Shown one piece after another: positions 9,142 through 19,153 of a stretch of DNA of 64,000 nucleotides. Below the pieces are notes generated by a model that was not told the origin of the DNA, ran no database searches, and saw only the letters and a program-made list of their open reading frames with translations. The position numbers and the translations under genes are program-made. Source of the DNA: Klebsiella ornithinolytica NBRC 105727 = ATCC 31898 (GTDB lineage Bacteria > Pseudomonadota > Gammaproteobacteria > Enterobacterales > Enterobacteriaceae); NCBI RefSeq assembly GCF_001598295.1, contig NZ_BCYR01000001.1, positions 496,001 through 560,000 of the forward strand, read 5' to 3'. Positions within the stretch are counted from its first letter, which is position 1. Each line of letters opens with the position of its first letter.

Positions 9142-9157
9142 GGGCAAACGTTTGCTG
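9142..9157. promoter_or_regulatory. PurR-type operator upstream of adenine deaminase operon
   Basis: The core GCAAACGTTTGC (9144-9155) is a perfect palindrome and matches the centre of the known PurR box ACGCAAACGTTTGCGT; the outer two bases on each side deviate. It lies 42 bp before the deaminase start, where a bound repressor would block transcription. The gene's role in purine salvage makes PurR control credible. Confidence 0.65.
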
Positions 9158-9198
9158 TGCCCCTAGAGTACCCCCATTATCCTTGTGCCGGAGTTGTT

Positions 9199-11010
9199 AT
9201 GTCCAGCAATGCTGAAAACCGCCGCCGCGCCGTCATGGCCGCCCGGGGCGAAATACCTTTTGACCTGTTGTTGACCGGGGCGCAGATAGTCGACATGGTC
9301 ACCGGTGAAGTCCGCGAAGCCGATGTCGGCATCACCGGCGAGATGATCGCCAGCGTGCACCCGCGCGGCAGCCGCGCCGATGCCCACCAACGCCATGCGC
9401 TGGACGGCGCCTACCTGTCACCGGGGCTGATGGATACCCATGTCCATCTCGAGAGTTCCCACCTCCCTCCCGAACGCTACGCGGAAATTGTCCTCGCCCA
9501 GGGAACCACCGCGGTCTTCTGGGACCCGCATGAGCTGGCCAACGTCCTCGGGGTCGAAGGCGTGCGCTATGCCGTCGCCGCCAGCCGCCATCTGCCGCTG
9601 CAGGTGATGGTCGCCGCCCCCTCCAGCGTACCCTCGACGCCGGGGCTGGAAATGTCCGGCGCCGATTTTGCCGGAGCGGAGATGGCGACCATGCTGGCAT
9701 GGCCGGAAGTGCGCGGCGTGGCGGAAGTGATGGACATGCACGGCGTGCTCAACGGCAGCGCCCGGATGCAGGAGATTGTTCAGGCCGGTCTCGACAGCGG
9801 CAAGCTGATTGAAGGCCACGCCCGCGGCCTGAGCGGCGCCGATCTCCAGGCCTACCTCGCGGCGGGCGTCACCTCCGATCATGAGCTAACCTCCGCGGAA
9901 GACGCGCTGGAAAAGCTGCGCGCCGGTTTGACCCTCGAAATTCGCGGCTCGCACCCCTATCTGCTGCCGGATATCGTCAAGGCCCTGAAAACCCTGCCGC
10001 ATCTCTCCTCGCAGATCACGGTGTGCACCGACGATGTCCCGCCGGATATGCTGCTGGAAAAAGGCGGCATTATCGCCCTGCTCAACCTGCTGATTGAACA
10101 CGGTCTCGCCGCCACCGACGTCCTGCGCTTCGCCACCCTCAACGCCGCCATTCGCCTGCAGCGTCACGATTCAGGGCTGATTGCCGCCGGCCGCCGCGCC
10201 GACCTGGTGGTATTTGATTCACTGGAAAGACTTGAGGCCCGGAAAGTGTACGTCGCCGGGAAACTGGTCGCCCGCGACGGCGCGCTGCTCCAGCCCATTC
10301 CAGCCGCAGAGGGTGTCACTCCGCCGCGCAATACGCTGCAGCTGGCGCCGCTGAATACCGAGGATTTTGTGCTGCGGGTCCCCGGTATTGTCCACGGCGT
10401 TGCCCGCCTGCGACATATCCGCGGCGCGCGCTTTACGCAGTGGGGAGAAGTCGAGGTGCAGGTACGCCACGGCGAAGTTCAGCTGCCCGCTGGATTTAGC
10501 CTGATTTGGGTGAAGCATCGCCACGGCCGCCATCAGGCGACGCCGCAAATCGCCCTGCTCGAGGGCTGGGGAGAGCTGCGCGGCGCTATCGCCACCAGCT
10601 ACTCGCACGATTCACACAACCTGGTGGTGCTGGGACGTAACGCTGAGGATATGGCGCTGGCCGCCAACCGGCTGATTGCCTCCGGCGGCGGGATGGCGCT
10701 CTCCCGGCAGGGGGATATTCTTGCCCACGTGGCGATGCCGATTGCCGGCATGCTCTCCGATCTGCCGGCGGCAGAACTCGCGCGGCAGTTCCGCGAATTA
10801 CGCGACCTGAGCGCAGAAATCGCCGACTGGGAGCCGCCCTACCGGGTATTTAAGGCCATCGAAGGCACTTGCCTCGCCTGCAATGCCGGACCACATTTGA
10901 CCGATTTAGGTTTGACCGACGGCACCACCCGCCAGATTGTCGAACCGCTGATAGACTGCCGGGAAACCCCGGCCACCGACCCTCACAACAATAATCTCCG
11001 GGGAGCCTGA
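9199..11010 (+). CDS. ade: Adenine deaminase (Ade family)
   Basis: This enzyme converts adenine to hypoxanthine and ammonia in purine salvage. The 603-aa protein has an amidohydrolase barrel with the metal-binding DTHVHLESSHL motif near residue 80, the GHARGLSG and TSDHE motifs further on, and the C-terminal adenine deaminase domain with the SHDSHNLVVLGRN motif. E. coli Ade is about 588 aa, so length fits. ATG 9199 is preceded by GGAG at 7 bases; an upstream in-frame start at 9157 would begin within the PurR-like box. The permease gene follows after 2 bases, making a tight two-gene operon. Confidence 0.93.
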   Translation: MSSNAENRRRAVMAARGEIPFDLLLTGAQIVDMVTGEVREADVGITGEMIASVHPRGSRADAHQRHALDGAYLSPGLMDTHVHLESSHLPPERYAEIVLAQGTTAVFWDPHELANVLGVEGVRYAVAASRHLPLQVMVAAPSSVPSTPGLEMSGADFAGAEMATMLAWPEVRGVAEVMDMHGVLNGSARMQEIVQAGLDSGKLIEGHARGLSGADLQAYLAAGVTSDHELTSAEDALEKLRAGLTLEIRGSHPYLLPDIVKALKTLPHLSSQITVCTDDVPPDMLLEKGGIIALLNLLIEHGLAATDVLRFATLNAAIRLQRHDSGLIAAGRRADLVVFDSLERLEARKVYVAGKLVARDGALLQPIPAAEGVTPPRNTLQLAPLNTEDFVLRVPGIVHGVARLRHIRGARFTQWGEVEVQVRHGEVQLPAGFSLIWVKHRHGRHQATPQIALLEGWGELRGAIATSYSHDSHNLVVLGRNAEDMALAANRLIASGGGMALSRQGDILAHVAMPIAGMLSDLPAAELARQFRELRDLSAEIADWEPPYRVFKAIEGTCLACNAGPHLTDLGLTDGTTRQIVEPLIDCRETPATDPHNNNLRGA

Positions 11011-11012
11011 GC

Positions 11013-12356
11013 ATGGCCGACAACACACTGCATACCTCAACACAAGGAAGCTGGCTGGAGCGCCGTTTTGCCCTGCGCTCCCGCGGCAGCACGCTGCGTA
11101 CCGAGTGCCTCTCGGGGATCACCGGCTTTCTTGCGGCCGCCTATCTGCTGGTGGTCATCCCCGGCCTGCTGGCGGTGGGCGGCATGGACAAAGGCGCCGC
11201 CACCACGGGCACGATTCTGGTCTTCGTCGCCGGTACGCTGCTGATGGCGTTTTACGCTAACCTGCCGTTTATCGTCGGCCCAGGCATCGGCGGCTCGGTG
11301 CTGGTGGGCGTCACCCTGGCCGGTAGCGAAGGGATCGGCTGGCAAATTGGCCTCGGCATCGCCTGCTGGTCAGGTATTCTGTTCTTTCTGTTAACCAAAT
11401 TCGGCCTGCGTGAAGTGGTCACCCGTTCGGTCCCCCAGTCCATCAAGCTGGGACTGACGGCTTCAATCGGTTTGTTCGTGGCGGTGCTCGGTTTTCGCAA
11501 TGCCGGCCTGGTGCTGGCGAATGCCAAAACCAATGCCCTGATGCTGGGTGATTTCTTATCTCCCGGCGCGCTGGTGGCGCTGTGCGGCCTGTTTCTGGCG
11601 ATTGCGCTGCAGGCGCGGCGCATCCCGGGCGCCATTTTATGGGCGATTCTGTTTGCCACCCTGGTGGGGATTCCGGCGGGGGTCACCCGTCTGCCGGACA
11701 GTTTTATCGCAATGCCGCACTCGCTGGCGCCGGTCTTCGGCCACGTCGATATGCTGGGCGCGCTGAATATCGCTTTCCTGCCGTTCCTGTTTGTCTTTTT
11801 CGCCTCTGAGTTTTTCTCCACCATGGGGACCACGCTGGCGGTGGGCGGCGAAGCGGGACTGCTGGATGAAGAGGGCAATATGCCGCACATTAACCGGCCG
11901 TTTATGGTCGACTCGATTGCGGCAGCCCTCGGCCCGTGGCTGGGGATCCCGGCGGCGACCGCGCTGATTGAGTCTTCCGCCGCCGCCGAAGCGGGCGGTA
12001 AAACCGGGCTCACCGCGCTGGCCGCGGCGGTTATGTTCCTGCTGATGCTGCTGTTTACGCCGATCGCCCTGATGATCCCCAAAGAGGCCACTGCTCCGGC
12101 GCTGATCCTGATTGGTCTCAACATGTTTAGCGGCCTGCGCAAAGTCGATCTCTCCAGCTTCACCGACGGGCTGCCGGTATTAATGATGGTGATGATCACC
12201 CTGATCGCCAACAGCTTCGGTACCGGTATCGCCGGCGGGCTGCTGTTCTACATCATGATTAAAACGGTCGCCGGAAAGTGGCGAGAAATCCCGCTGGGTT
12301 TATGGATCCTTGCCGTTCCGCTGGTCTACTATTTCGCCACCCTGGTGAGGCACTAA
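11013..12356 (+). CDS. NCS2/AzgA-type purine permease
   Basis: This 447-aa inner-membrane transporter has about 12-13 hydrophobic segments and family motifs such as GITGFLAAAYLLVV near the N-terminus and SEFFSTMGTTLAVGGEAGLLDEEG mid-protein. It belongs to the AzgA/AdeP-GhxP branch that imports adenine, hypoxanthine or guanine with protons. Being 2 bases behind adenine deaminase, it probably supplies that enzyme with adenine. The last 4 bases overlap the end of the convergent LysR gene. Confidence 0.92.
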   Translation: MADNTLHTSTQGSWLERRFALRSRGSTLRTECLSGITGFLAAAYLLVVIPGLLAVGGMDKGAATTGTILVFVAGTLLMAFYANLPFIVGPGIGGSVLVGVTLAGSEGIGWQIGLGIACWSGILFFLLTKFGLREVVTRSVPQSIKLGLTASIGLFVAVLGFRNAGLVLANAKTNALMLGDFLSPGALVALCGLFLAIALQARRIPGAILWAILFATLVGIPAGVTRLPDSFIAMPHSLAPVFGHVDMLGALNIAFLPFLFVFFASEFFSTMGTTLAVGGEAGLLDEEGNMPHINRPFMVDSIAAALGPWLGIPAATALIESSAAAEAGGKTGLTALAAAVMFLLMLLFTPIALMIPKEATAPALILIGLNMFSGLRKVDLSSFTDGLPVLMMVMITLIANSFGTGIAGGLLFYIMIKTVAGKWREIPLGLWILAVPLVYYFATLVRH

Positions 12357-13279
12357 ACGTCCACAGGCCCGCGTAGCGCGTCGGCCTGCACCGTTTCACA
12401 GTGCGCTTTGACCTCTTCATAGAGTAACCGCACCGCCGCAGAAAGCTGCTTGCGGTGCGGGCAAATCATATTGAGCGGGACTCTGTCGCCCTGATAGTGC
12501 GGCAGCAGAATCTGCAGGCGTCCTGCGCGAATATCATCGCTGACATCCAGCGCTGACTTATAGGCAAACCCCTCCCCTGCAATGGCCAGGCGGCGAATCA
12601 CCTCGGCGTCGTCGCTGATGATGTCGCCGGAAACCTGCATATGTTCAACCACGCCGTTGAGACTTAAGGTCCAGCGATCGAACTGCCTGCCGCGCAGTAC
12701 GTACAGGAGCGCAGGGTGTTGCGCCAGCGCCTCCGGCGTCTGCGGCTCGCCGTGCCGGGCAATCCACTGCGGAGAAGCCACCAGCACCCGCCGGTTTTCC
12801 GGCGCGACGGGGAGAGAAATAAACGAAGCATTGTCGTTGTCACCGTAGCGAAAGGCGACATCGACCGGATCTTTAAACACATCGGTCCGATGGTCGGAAA
12901 AGAGAATGCGCAGCTTCAGCGCCGGGTGCCGCTGGCGAAAGGCGCGGAAGACGTTCAGCAGCAGATTACGCCCCAGATCGGAGGGTACCGCAATTTGCAA
13001 CGTCCCGCGGACCTCGTCGTCCGGCACCTGAATTTTTTGCAGCCCGGCATGCAGCGTATCCAGCATCTGGGTGGCATAGGGCAGCCAGGTTTCCCCTTCG
13101 GGCGTCAGACGTAAGCTGCGGGTAGAGCGCGCAAAAAGACGAATATTGAGCGTGGTCTCCAGGCGCTTAATCGCCGCACTCACCTGCGCCGGCTGCTGCC
13201 CGACCTCCCGCGCCGCATCGCTAAAACTCCCCAGCGCCGCCGCACGAACAAATAGCGTCAGATCTTCCAGTCTGAACAT
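12353..13279 (-). CDS. LysR-family transcriptional regulator (CrgA/DmlR-like)
   Basis: This 308-aa regulator has an N-terminal helix-turn-helix (residues 5-62, with FVRAAALGSFSDAAREVG and SAAIKRLE) and a C-terminal effector domain containing DVAFRYGDND. It belongs to the large LysR group typified by CrgA and DmlR. It is divergent from the RcnB-like gene (188 bp gap) and convergent with the purine permease. No target or ligand can be deduced. Confidence 0.87.
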   Translation of the reverse strand: MFRLEDLTLFVRAAALGSFSDAAREVGQQPAQVSAAIKRLETTLNIRLFARSTRSLRLTPEGETWLPYATQMLDTLHAGLQKIQVPDDEVRGTLQIAVPSDLGRNLLLNVFRAFRQRHPALKLRILFSDHRTDVFKDPVDVAFRYGDNDNASFISLPVAPENRRVLVASPQWIARHGEPQTPEALAQHPALLYVLRGRQFDRWTLSLNGVVEHMQVSGDIISDDAEVIRRLAIAGEGFAYKSALDVSDDIRAGRLQILLPHYQGDRVPLNMICPHRKQLSAAVRLLYEEVKAHCETVQADALRGPVDV

Positions 13280-13466
13280 ATTGACTCCCGAATCCTGCTA
13301 CCAGGATTGTTCTCAAAACCGCCGCTCGACGCCAAATCAGGCAACCGGCCCATCGTTTTCTTACATTTTTAACGCAACCAACGCTTGCCTTCCCGGCCAT
13401 GCTTCAGGAATGATACGAGGCTGCGATTTTGTGTCCAGGGTAATCCAGGATAATAATGAGGAAATT

Positions 13467-13784
13467 ATGCGTAAAACAAAAATGATGCTTCTGGGCGTAC
13501 TGTTGGCCAGCACCAGTACCGTCTGGGCAGCATCCACCGGCGGCGTACAAAAATATGAACTTGATGGTTTCACCGCAGACTTCACGCAGTTTCGCGTAGG
13601 CGACACCGTGCCGCCGCTTTATCTGACGCCAGAATACACCATTAAACAGTGGCAGCAGCGTAACCTGCCCGCGCCGGACGCCGGTACTCACTACACCTAT
13701 ATGGGCGGCAGCTACGTGCTGATCACCGATACCGAAGGTAAAATTGTCAAAATTTACGACGGCGAAATCTTCTATCAGCACTAA
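13467..13784 (+). CDS. RcnB-like periplasmic protein
   Basis: This 105-aa protein has a Sec signal peptide (to about TVWAAS) and a compact domain with YTIKQWQQRNLPAPDAGTHY followed by YVLITDTEGKIVKIYDG, typical of the RcnB family that helps tune nickel/cobalt export. ATG 13467 has GAGG 6 bases upstream. No rcnA or rcnR gene is visible nearby, so metal homeostasis is suggested only by family. It is a monocistronic gene facing apbC. Confidence 0.8.
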   Translation: MRKTKMMLLGVLLASTSTVWAASTGGVQKYELDGFTADFTQFRVGDTVPPLYLTPEYTIKQWQQRNLPAPDAGTHYTYMGGSYVLITDTEGKIVKIYDGEIFYQH

Positions 13785-13815
13785 TGGCTGACGGTCCGTC
13801 GGCTGACGGACCAAC

Positions 13816-13869
13816 AAAAACGCCCTGTCCTTTTGCTGTCCGCTGCGGATCAGAAAAGTCCAGGGCGTT
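13816..13869 (-). terminator. Intrinsic terminator of apbC
   Basis: On the minus strand AACGCCCTG pairs with CAGGGCGTT, with inner pairing CTTTT/AAAAG and CCGC/GCGG, and is followed by TTTTTG. A second small hairpin (13791-13811, GGTCCGTC/GACGGACC) lies just after the RcnB-like stop on the plus strand. Confidence 0.75.
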
Positions 13870-13885
13870 GTGCTATCCGCCGACG

Positions 13886-14995
13886 CTACACCGCGCGGAA
13901 GGCAATCTCACCGGGAATCACTTCCCCCTGCCAGTAGAGCCGGGCCGCCACGCGTCCCGCCAGCTGACGGTAAATTTCGGTGAACTCGCTCTCCGGACGG
14001 GCAACCACGGTCGGCTTACCGTTATCCAGATCTTCACGCAAATTGATGTGCAGCGGCAGCTGGGCCAGCAGCTGAGTGTGGTATTGCTCCGCCAGCTTTT
14101 CGGCGCCGCCGGTGCCGAAAATCGGCTCATGGTGACCACAGTTGCTGCAGATATGGATACTCATGTTTTCGACGATGCCGAGGACCGGAACGTCCACCTT
14201 CTCAAACATCACGATGCCTTTTTTCGCATCGATCAGCGCGATATCCTGCGGCGTCGTCACCACTACCGCGCCGGTGACCGGGATATTCTGCGCAAGAGTC
14301 AGCTGAATGTCGCCGGTGCCTGGCGGCATATCCAGCACCAGATAATCCAGATCCGGCCACAGCGTCTCCTGCAGCATCTGCAGCAGCGCCTTGCTGGCCA
14401 TCGGACCGCGCCATACCATGGCGTTATCGTCGGTCACCAGGTAGCCGATGGAGTTGGTGGCGAGGCCAAATTTCATGATCGGCGCCATATGGGTGCCATC
14501 TGGCGAGGTGGGACGCTGATCTTCCGCACCGAGCATGGTGGGAATCGACGGACCATAAATATCGGCATCGAGGATCCCGACTTTCGCCCCTTCCGCGGCC
14601 AGCGCCAGCGCCAGGTTCACCGCCGTGGAGGATTTACCCACCCCGCCTTTGCCGGAGCTGACGGCAATAATATTTTTGACCCCGTTGACGCCCGGCTGAT
14701 TTTTTACCCGTTTCAGCGTGGCAATGTTATGCGACAGCTTCCAGTCAATCGCCTGCGCGCCGGTAATGCGCAGCAGGTCGGCGCTACATTGCTCTTTTAA
14801 ATCTTCAAAAGCACTGTGCCAGACAAACGGCATCTGGATCTCGATATGCACGGTATCGTCGAGCCAGGCGACGTGGTGCAGTGCCTTCAGCGCGGTGAGA
14901 TTATGCTTCAAAGTGGGGTGCTGGAAATTAGCCAACGTTCCGGCGACCATCGCACGTAGACGTTCGGGGGATTTGGCCTGGGATTGCGAATTCAT
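13886..14995 (-). CDS. apbC: Iron-sulfur cluster carrier protein ApbC (Mrp)
   Basis: This P-loop NTPase carries Fe-S clusters to apoproteins in the cytosol. The 369-aa length equals the E. coli protein. An N-terminal MIP18-like region is followed by the deviant Walker A motif SSGKGGVGKSS (about residue 115) and the cluster-binding CSNC motif near residue 283. It lies back-to-back with metG, as in E. coli, with 153 bp between starts. Confidence 0.96.
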   Translation of the reverse strand: MNSQSQAKSPERLRAMVAGTLANFQHPTLKHNLTALKALHHVAWLDDTVHIEIQMPFVWHSAFEDLKEQCSADLLRITGAQAIDWKLSHNIATLKRVKNQPGVNGVKNIIAVSSGKGGVGKSSTAVNLALALAAEGAKVGILDADIYGPSIPTMLGAEDQRPTSPDGTHMAPIMKFGLATNSIGYLVTDDNAMVWRGPMASKALLQMLQETLWPDLDYLVLDMPPGTGDIQLTLAQNIPVTGAVVVTTPQDIALIDAKKGIVMFEKVDVPVLGIVENMSIHICSNCGHHEPIFGTGGAEKLAEQYHTQLLAQLPLHINLREDLDNGKPTVVARPESEFTEIYRQLAGRVAARLYWQGEVIPGEIAFRAV

Positions 14996-15148
14996 CCCGA
15001 CTCCTTTGTTGTTATGAGAGGCTTTCAGTAATCATTGAGTTTATCACAGCTGAGGATTATCCATATATGGTCAGCCATTTATGGCGCACCCAGTGCCCTT
15101 TTGGTAATATCAAAAGCCCTTTTTACAACAGAAGATGTAATGCTCACT

Positions 15149-17182
15149 ATGACTCAAGTCGCGAAGAAAATTCTGGTAACGTGCGCGCTGCCGTACGCTA
15201 ACGGCTCAATCCACCTCGGCCACATGCTGGAGCACATCCAGGCTGATGTCTGGGTCCGTTACCAGCGAATGCGCGGCAACGAGGTCAATTTCATCTGTGC
15301 TGACGACGCCCACGGCACGCCTATCATGCTGAAAGCTCAGCAGCTTGGCGTCTCTCCGGAGCAGATGATTGGCGAAATGAGTCAGGAGCATCAGACCGAT
15401 TTTGCGGGCTTTGATATTAGCTACGACAACTACCACTCGACGCACAGCGACGAGAACCGCGAGCTGTCTGAGCTGATCTACGGCCGCCTGAAAGAGAACG
15501 GTTTTATCAAAAACCGCACCATCTCTCAGCTTTACGATCCGGAAAAAGGGATGTTCCTGCCGGACCGTTTCGTGAAAGGCACCTGTCCGAAGTGTAAATC
15601 ACCGGATCAGTATGGCGATAACTGCGAAGTGTGCGGCGCGACCTACAGTCCGACCGAGCTGATCGACCCGAAATCGGTGGTTTCCGGGGCGACCCCGGTG
15701 ATGCGTGAATCCGAGCACTTCTTCTTCGACCTGCCGTCCTTTAGCGAAATGCTGCAGGCGTGGACCCGCAGCGGCGCGCTGCAGGAGCAGGTGGCGAACA
15801 AAATGCAGGAGTGGTTCGAGTCCGGTCTGCAGCAGTGGGACATTTCCCGCGACGCGCCGTACTTTGGCTTCGAAATCCCCAACGCGCCGGGCAAATATTT
15901 CTACGTCTGGCTGGATGCGCCGATCGGCTACATGGGCTCCTTCAAGAACCTGTGTGACAAACGCGGCGATAGCGAAAGCTTTGACGCCTACTGGAAGAAA
16001 GACTCCGACGCCGAGCTGTATCACTTTATCGGCAAAGATATCGTCTACTTCCACAGCCTGTTCTGGCCGGCGATGCTGGAAGGCAGCGGTTTCCGCAAGC
16101 CGACCAACCTGTTCGTTCACGGTTACGTCACCGTCAACGGCGCCAAGATGTCCAAATCACGCGGCACCTTTATCAAGGCCAGCACCTGGCTGAACCATTT
16201 TGACGCCGACAGCCTGCGTTATTACTACACCGCCAAGCTCTCTTCGCGCATCGATGATATCGACCTGAACCTGGAAGATTTCGTACAGCGCGTGAACGCC
16301 GACATCGTCAACAAAGTGGTAAACCTCGCCTCGCGCAACGCCGGTTTTATCAATAAGCGTTTCGACGGCATGCTGTCCGCTGAGCTGGCCGATCCGGCGC
16401 TGTACAAAACCTTCACCGATGCGGCAGCAAGCATTGGCGAAGCGTGGGACAGCCGCGAGTTCGGTAAAGCCATCCGTGAAATCATGGCGCTGGCCGACGT
16501 GGCTAACCGCTACGTTGACGAGCAGGCACCGTGGGTCGTCGCCAGACAGGAAGGCCGCGACGCCGATCTGCAGGCTATCTGCACCATGGGCCTGAATATG
16601 TTCCGCGTGCTGATGACCTGGCTCAAGCCGGTCCTGCCGCAGCTGACCGCCCGCGCCGAAGCCTTCCTCAACAGCGAACTGAACTGGGATGCTATCCAGC
16701 AGCCGCTGCTGTCGCATAAGGTCAACACCTTCAAGGCGCTGTACAACCGCATCGAGATGAAGCAGGTTGAGGCGCTGGTAGAGGCATCGAAGGAAGAGGT
16801 GAAGGCGCTCTCGGCTCCGGCCACCGGCCCGCTGGCGGACGATCCGATTCAGGACACCATCACCTTTGACGATTTCGCCAAAGTGGATATGCGCATCGCG
16901 CTGATTGAAAACGCCGAATTTGTTGATGGTTCTGACAAGCTGCTGCGCCTGAGCCTCGATCTGGGCGGCGAGAAACGTAACGTCTTCTCCGGCATTCGTA
17001 GCGCCTACCCGGATCCGCAGGTGTTGATTGGTCGCCTGACGGTGATGGTGGCCAACCTGGCGCCGCGTAAAATGCGTTTCGGCATCTCGGAAGGGATGGT
17101 GATGGCTGCGGGCCCTGGCGGGAAGGATATCTTCCTGTTAAGCCCTGACAGCGGCGCCCAGCCGGGTCAGCAGGTAAAATAA
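15149..17182 (+). CDS. metG: Methionyl-tRNA synthetase MetG
   Basis: This is a class I aminoacyl-tRNA synthetase that charges tRNA-Met. The HIGH-type motif is HLGHM near residue 22; the zinc knuckle has CPKC and CEVC pairs around residues 146-162; the KMSKS motif is AKMSKSRG near residue 332; and a C-terminal tRNA-binding/dimerisation domain begins after residue 570. ATG 15149 gives 677 aa, the E. coli length; an ATG three codons upstream is possible but less likely. Confidence 0.98.
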   Translation: MTQVAKKILVTCALPYANGSIHLGHMLEHIQADVWVRYQRMRGNEVNFICADDAHGTPIMLKAQQLGVSPEQMIGEMSQEHQTDFAGFDISYDNYHSTHSDENRELSELIYGRLKENGFIKNRTISQLYDPEKGMFLPDRFVKGTCPKCKSPDQYGDNCEVCGATYSPTELIDPKSVVSGATPVMRESEHFFFDLPSFSEMLQAWTRSGALQEQVANKMQEWFESGLQQWDISRDAPYFGFEIPNAPGKYFYVWLDAPIGYMGSFKNLCDKRGDSESFDAYWKKDSDAELYHFIGKDIVYFHSLFWPAMLEGSGFRKPTNLFVHGYVTVNGAKMSKSRGTFIKASTWLNHFDADSLRYYYTAKLSSRIDDIDLNLEDFVQRVNADIVNKVVNLASRNAGFINKRFDGMLSAELADPALYKTFTDAAASIGEAWDSREFGKAIREIMALADVANRYVDEQAPWVVARQEGRDADLQAICTMGLNMFRVLMTWLKPVLPQLTARAEAFLNSELNWDAIQQPLLSHKVNTFKALYNRIEMKQVEALVEASKEEVKALSAPATGPLADDPIQDTITFDDFAKVDMRIALIENAEFVDGSDKLLRLSLDLGGEKRNVFSGIRSAYPDPQVLIGRLTVMVANLAPRKMRFGISEGMVMAAGPGGKDIFLLSPDSGAQPGQQVK

Positions 17183-17192
17183 TCCCGCATCA

Positions 17193-17218
17193 AGCGCTGC
17201 TCCGGCAGCGCTTTTTTT
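17193..17218 (+). terminator. Intrinsic terminator of metG
   Basis: AGCGCTGC and GCAGCGCT arms around a TCCG loop are followed by seven Ts, 11 bases after the metG stop. Confidence 0.9.
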
Positions 17219-17374
17219 GTCCCTTCCGCCCTCTCTTCCGCGCCGCCACCGTCGGACCATTCAGCCCCCTGCTGCCTTTTCTGTGCGTTGCGCGCTACGG
17301 CAATCCTGACAATAATCAACCTGTCTGCCGATTGAAAAACCGGTACGTGATTCACTATCAACCAAGGGACCGTG

Positions 17375-17836
17375 ATGAACATTTACCGCAGGATGGTTAC
17401 CGCTCTGGCGGCTTCGCTTGTGATTGTCGGCCTCGCAGGCTGCGATAACCCCGACGAAAAGAGCAAAACCTTTACCCGGATGGAAAACGGCGTCGGGCTG
17501 GTGTTTACCTACCATTATGTCGGTGACAAAGTCCTGCGTCAGGAAGCTAATAACACCATTCCCTATCAGACCATCGGCGCGGCGAATCAGGAGCAGGCGC
17601 GGGCGTTAATTGAACCGATGAGAAGCGTTTATCTCGACGTTAAAGGCGTGGAACAGAGCATCGATTACAAAGATAGCGAGGCGCTGGAACATCTCAGCGT
17701 GGATTTTACCCGGGCTAACATGAGCGAACTGTGTAAGCTGCCCGGCTCAATGGTGACCAACTGCGCGCTGCAGGAGGTGTCGATGTCGGTATCCGAGAAG
17801 CTCCTCGCCGAACAGGGTTTTACAGAGGTGAAATAG
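17375..17836 (+). CDS. yehR: YehR-family lipoprotein (DUF1307)
   Basis: This 153-aa protein has a lipoprotein signal with lipobox LAGC at about residues 22-25, then a DUF1307 domain like E. coli YehR (the pattern TYHYVGDKVLRQEANNTIPY and the end EQGFTEVK are recognisable). It is expected in an envelope membrane; the residue after Cys is Asp, which in the +2 rule favours inner-membrane retention. ATG 17375 follows a GTG codon by one codon and has AAGGGAC upstream. Function is unknown. It keeps the E. coli metG-yehR-yehS order. Confidence 0.88.
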   Translation: MNIYRRMVTALAASLVIVGLAGCDNPDEKSKTFTRMENGVGLVFTYHYVGDKVLRQEANNTIPYQTIGAANQEQARALIEPMRSVYLDVKGVEQSIDYKDSEALEHLSVDFTRANMSELCKLPGSMVTNCALQEVSMSVSEKLLAEQGFTEVK

Positions 17837-17868
17837 GTCTCGCAGATCCGGGGCGGCACAGAGGACTT

Positions 17869-17898
17869 GCCCGGCCGGCACAGCGCCGACCGGGCAAA
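17869..17898. repeat. REP-like hairpin between convergent yehR and yehS
   Basis: GCCCGG and CCGGGC arms with inner CGGC/GCCG pairs form a long GC-rich hairpin with one mismatch and a CACA-type loop, as in REP/BIME units. A_4 follows on the plus side and T_4 on the minus side, so it may also act as a weak bidirectional terminator. Confidence 0.5.
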
Positions 17899-17912
17899 AC
17901 AGGTGAGCAAGA

Positions 17913-18380
17913 TTACGCTTTGCCGTGGATGCGCTCGGTCAGACCGCGCAGGAAATAGCGCAGGAACTGGTCACCGCATTCGCGGAAATTTTTATGATCC
18001 GGCGCGCGCATCATGGCGGTGATTTCCGGCATCGAAACGCGAAACTTTTGCTGAGTCAGAATGGCGAGGATGTCATCGCTCTTCAGCGAAAAGGCGATGC
18101 GCAGCTTTTTCAGCACGATATTGTTATTCACCCGACGCTCAACCGCCAGCGGCGGGGCCGCCTCATCTTTCCCGCGTTTGTCATAGATCAGGCCGTTGAG
18201 GAAGATCGACAACATAATGTCCGGGCAGCGCTGGAAGCCCTCTTCGTCCTCCTTTTTCAGCCACGGTACCAGCTGCTCTGCGCTGACGACGGAATCGCCC
18301 AGCGCAAAAATGCGCACCAGGTCGTTATTATTGGTTTTCAGGGTGTAGCGCAGGCTACGTAAGATATCGTTACTGATCAT
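17913..18380 (-). CDS. yehS: YehS, DUF1456 protein
   Basis: This 155-aa cytosolic protein is built of two similar DUF1456 halves: one around ILRSLRYTLKTNNNDLVRIFALG and one around NIVLKKLRIAFSLKSDDILAIL. Length and position agree with E. coli YehS. No enzymatic motif is seen and the function is unknown. It is encoded just downstream of btsR on the same strand, 53 bases away, so it may be cotranscribed. Confidence 0.9.
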   Translation of the reverse strand: MISNDILRSLRYTLKTNNNDLVRIFALGDSVVSAEQLVPWLKKEDEEGFQRCPDIMLSIFLNGLIYDKRGKDEAAPPLAVERRVNNNIVLKKLRIAFSLKSDDILAILTQQKFRVSMPEITAMMRAPDHKNFRECGDQFLRYFLRGLTERIHGKA

Positions 18381-18433
18381 AATGCCTTCATGATGAAAAA
18401 TGCTGGCGCTAAGTCTACCATGATTCCGTCGTT

Positions 18434-19153
18434 TTACAGACCAATCGCCTCTTTCAGACTTTTTAAGTAGCGACGGCTCACCGGCACCGTTTGCCCGGCC
18501 CGCATCAGCAGCTCCGCCTGGCCGTTTTCCTCAAGGCGAATCTCTTTCAGGTGGGCCATATTCACCAGATACTGTCGATGACAGCGCAGCAGCGGCGTCC
18601 GGCTCTCAAGGGTGCGTAAGGTCAGCTCCGTAAACCCCTCCTTCCCCTCACGATCGGTGACATAAATTCCGCTCATCCGGCTGCTGACAAAGGCGACATC
18701 CTCCATCTGCAGCAGCCAGATTCGGCTGTGGCCGGTACAGGGAATATATTTCAGCGCCTGCTGGGTATCGTCGAGCAGCGAGATATCCTGCAGGCTACGC
18801 TCCTGGCGCAGACGCGCCAGCGTCTTCTCCAGCCGCGGTGCTTCGATGGGTTTCAGCAGATAATCAAACGCATGCTCTTCGAACGCCTTCACCGCATACT
18901 CGTCAAAAGCGGTCAGAAACACGATGTAAGGCCGGTGTTCAGGGTCGAGCATCCCGACCATTTCCAGGCCGCTGATCCGCGGCATCTGAATATCGAGAAA
19001 CAGCACGTCCGGGCGCAGCTTGTGCACCGCGCCAATCGCTTCAACCGCGTTCGCGCACTCCCCGACGATCTCAATATCGCTGGCGGACTCCAGTAAAACA
19101 CGCAGATTTTCTCGTGCCAGCGGTTCATCATCAACTATCAACACTTTTAACAC
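18434..19153 (-). CDS. btsR: LytTR response regulator BtsR (YehT)
   Basis: This 239-aa protein has an N-terminal receiver with phospho-acceptor Asp in the segment [13 protein letters not shown] (about residue 54) and a C-terminal LytTR DNA-binding domain ending at [14 protein letters not shown]. With BtsS it forms a pyruvate-responsive pair; in E. coli it activates the transporter gene btsT (yjiY). Its start overlaps the btsS stop by 7 bp, so the two are coupled. btsT is not in this window. Confidence 0.96.
   Translation of the reverse strand: MLKVLIVDDEPLARENLRVLLESASDIEIVGECANAVEAIGAVHKLRPDVLFLDIQMPRISGLEMVGMLDPEHRPYIVFLTAFDEYAVKAFEEHAFDYLLKPIEAPRLEKTLARLRQERSLQDISLLDDTQQALKYIPCTGHSRIWLLQMEDVAFVSSRMSGIYVTDREGKEGFTELTLRTLESRTPLLRCHRQYLVNMAHLKEIRLEENGQAELLMRAGQTVPVSRRYLKSLKEAIGL

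Noticed and set aside
17369-17374. GTG start for yehR one codon before the ATG
   Set aside because: The ATG gives a normal lipoprotein signal and the GTG adds only one residue.
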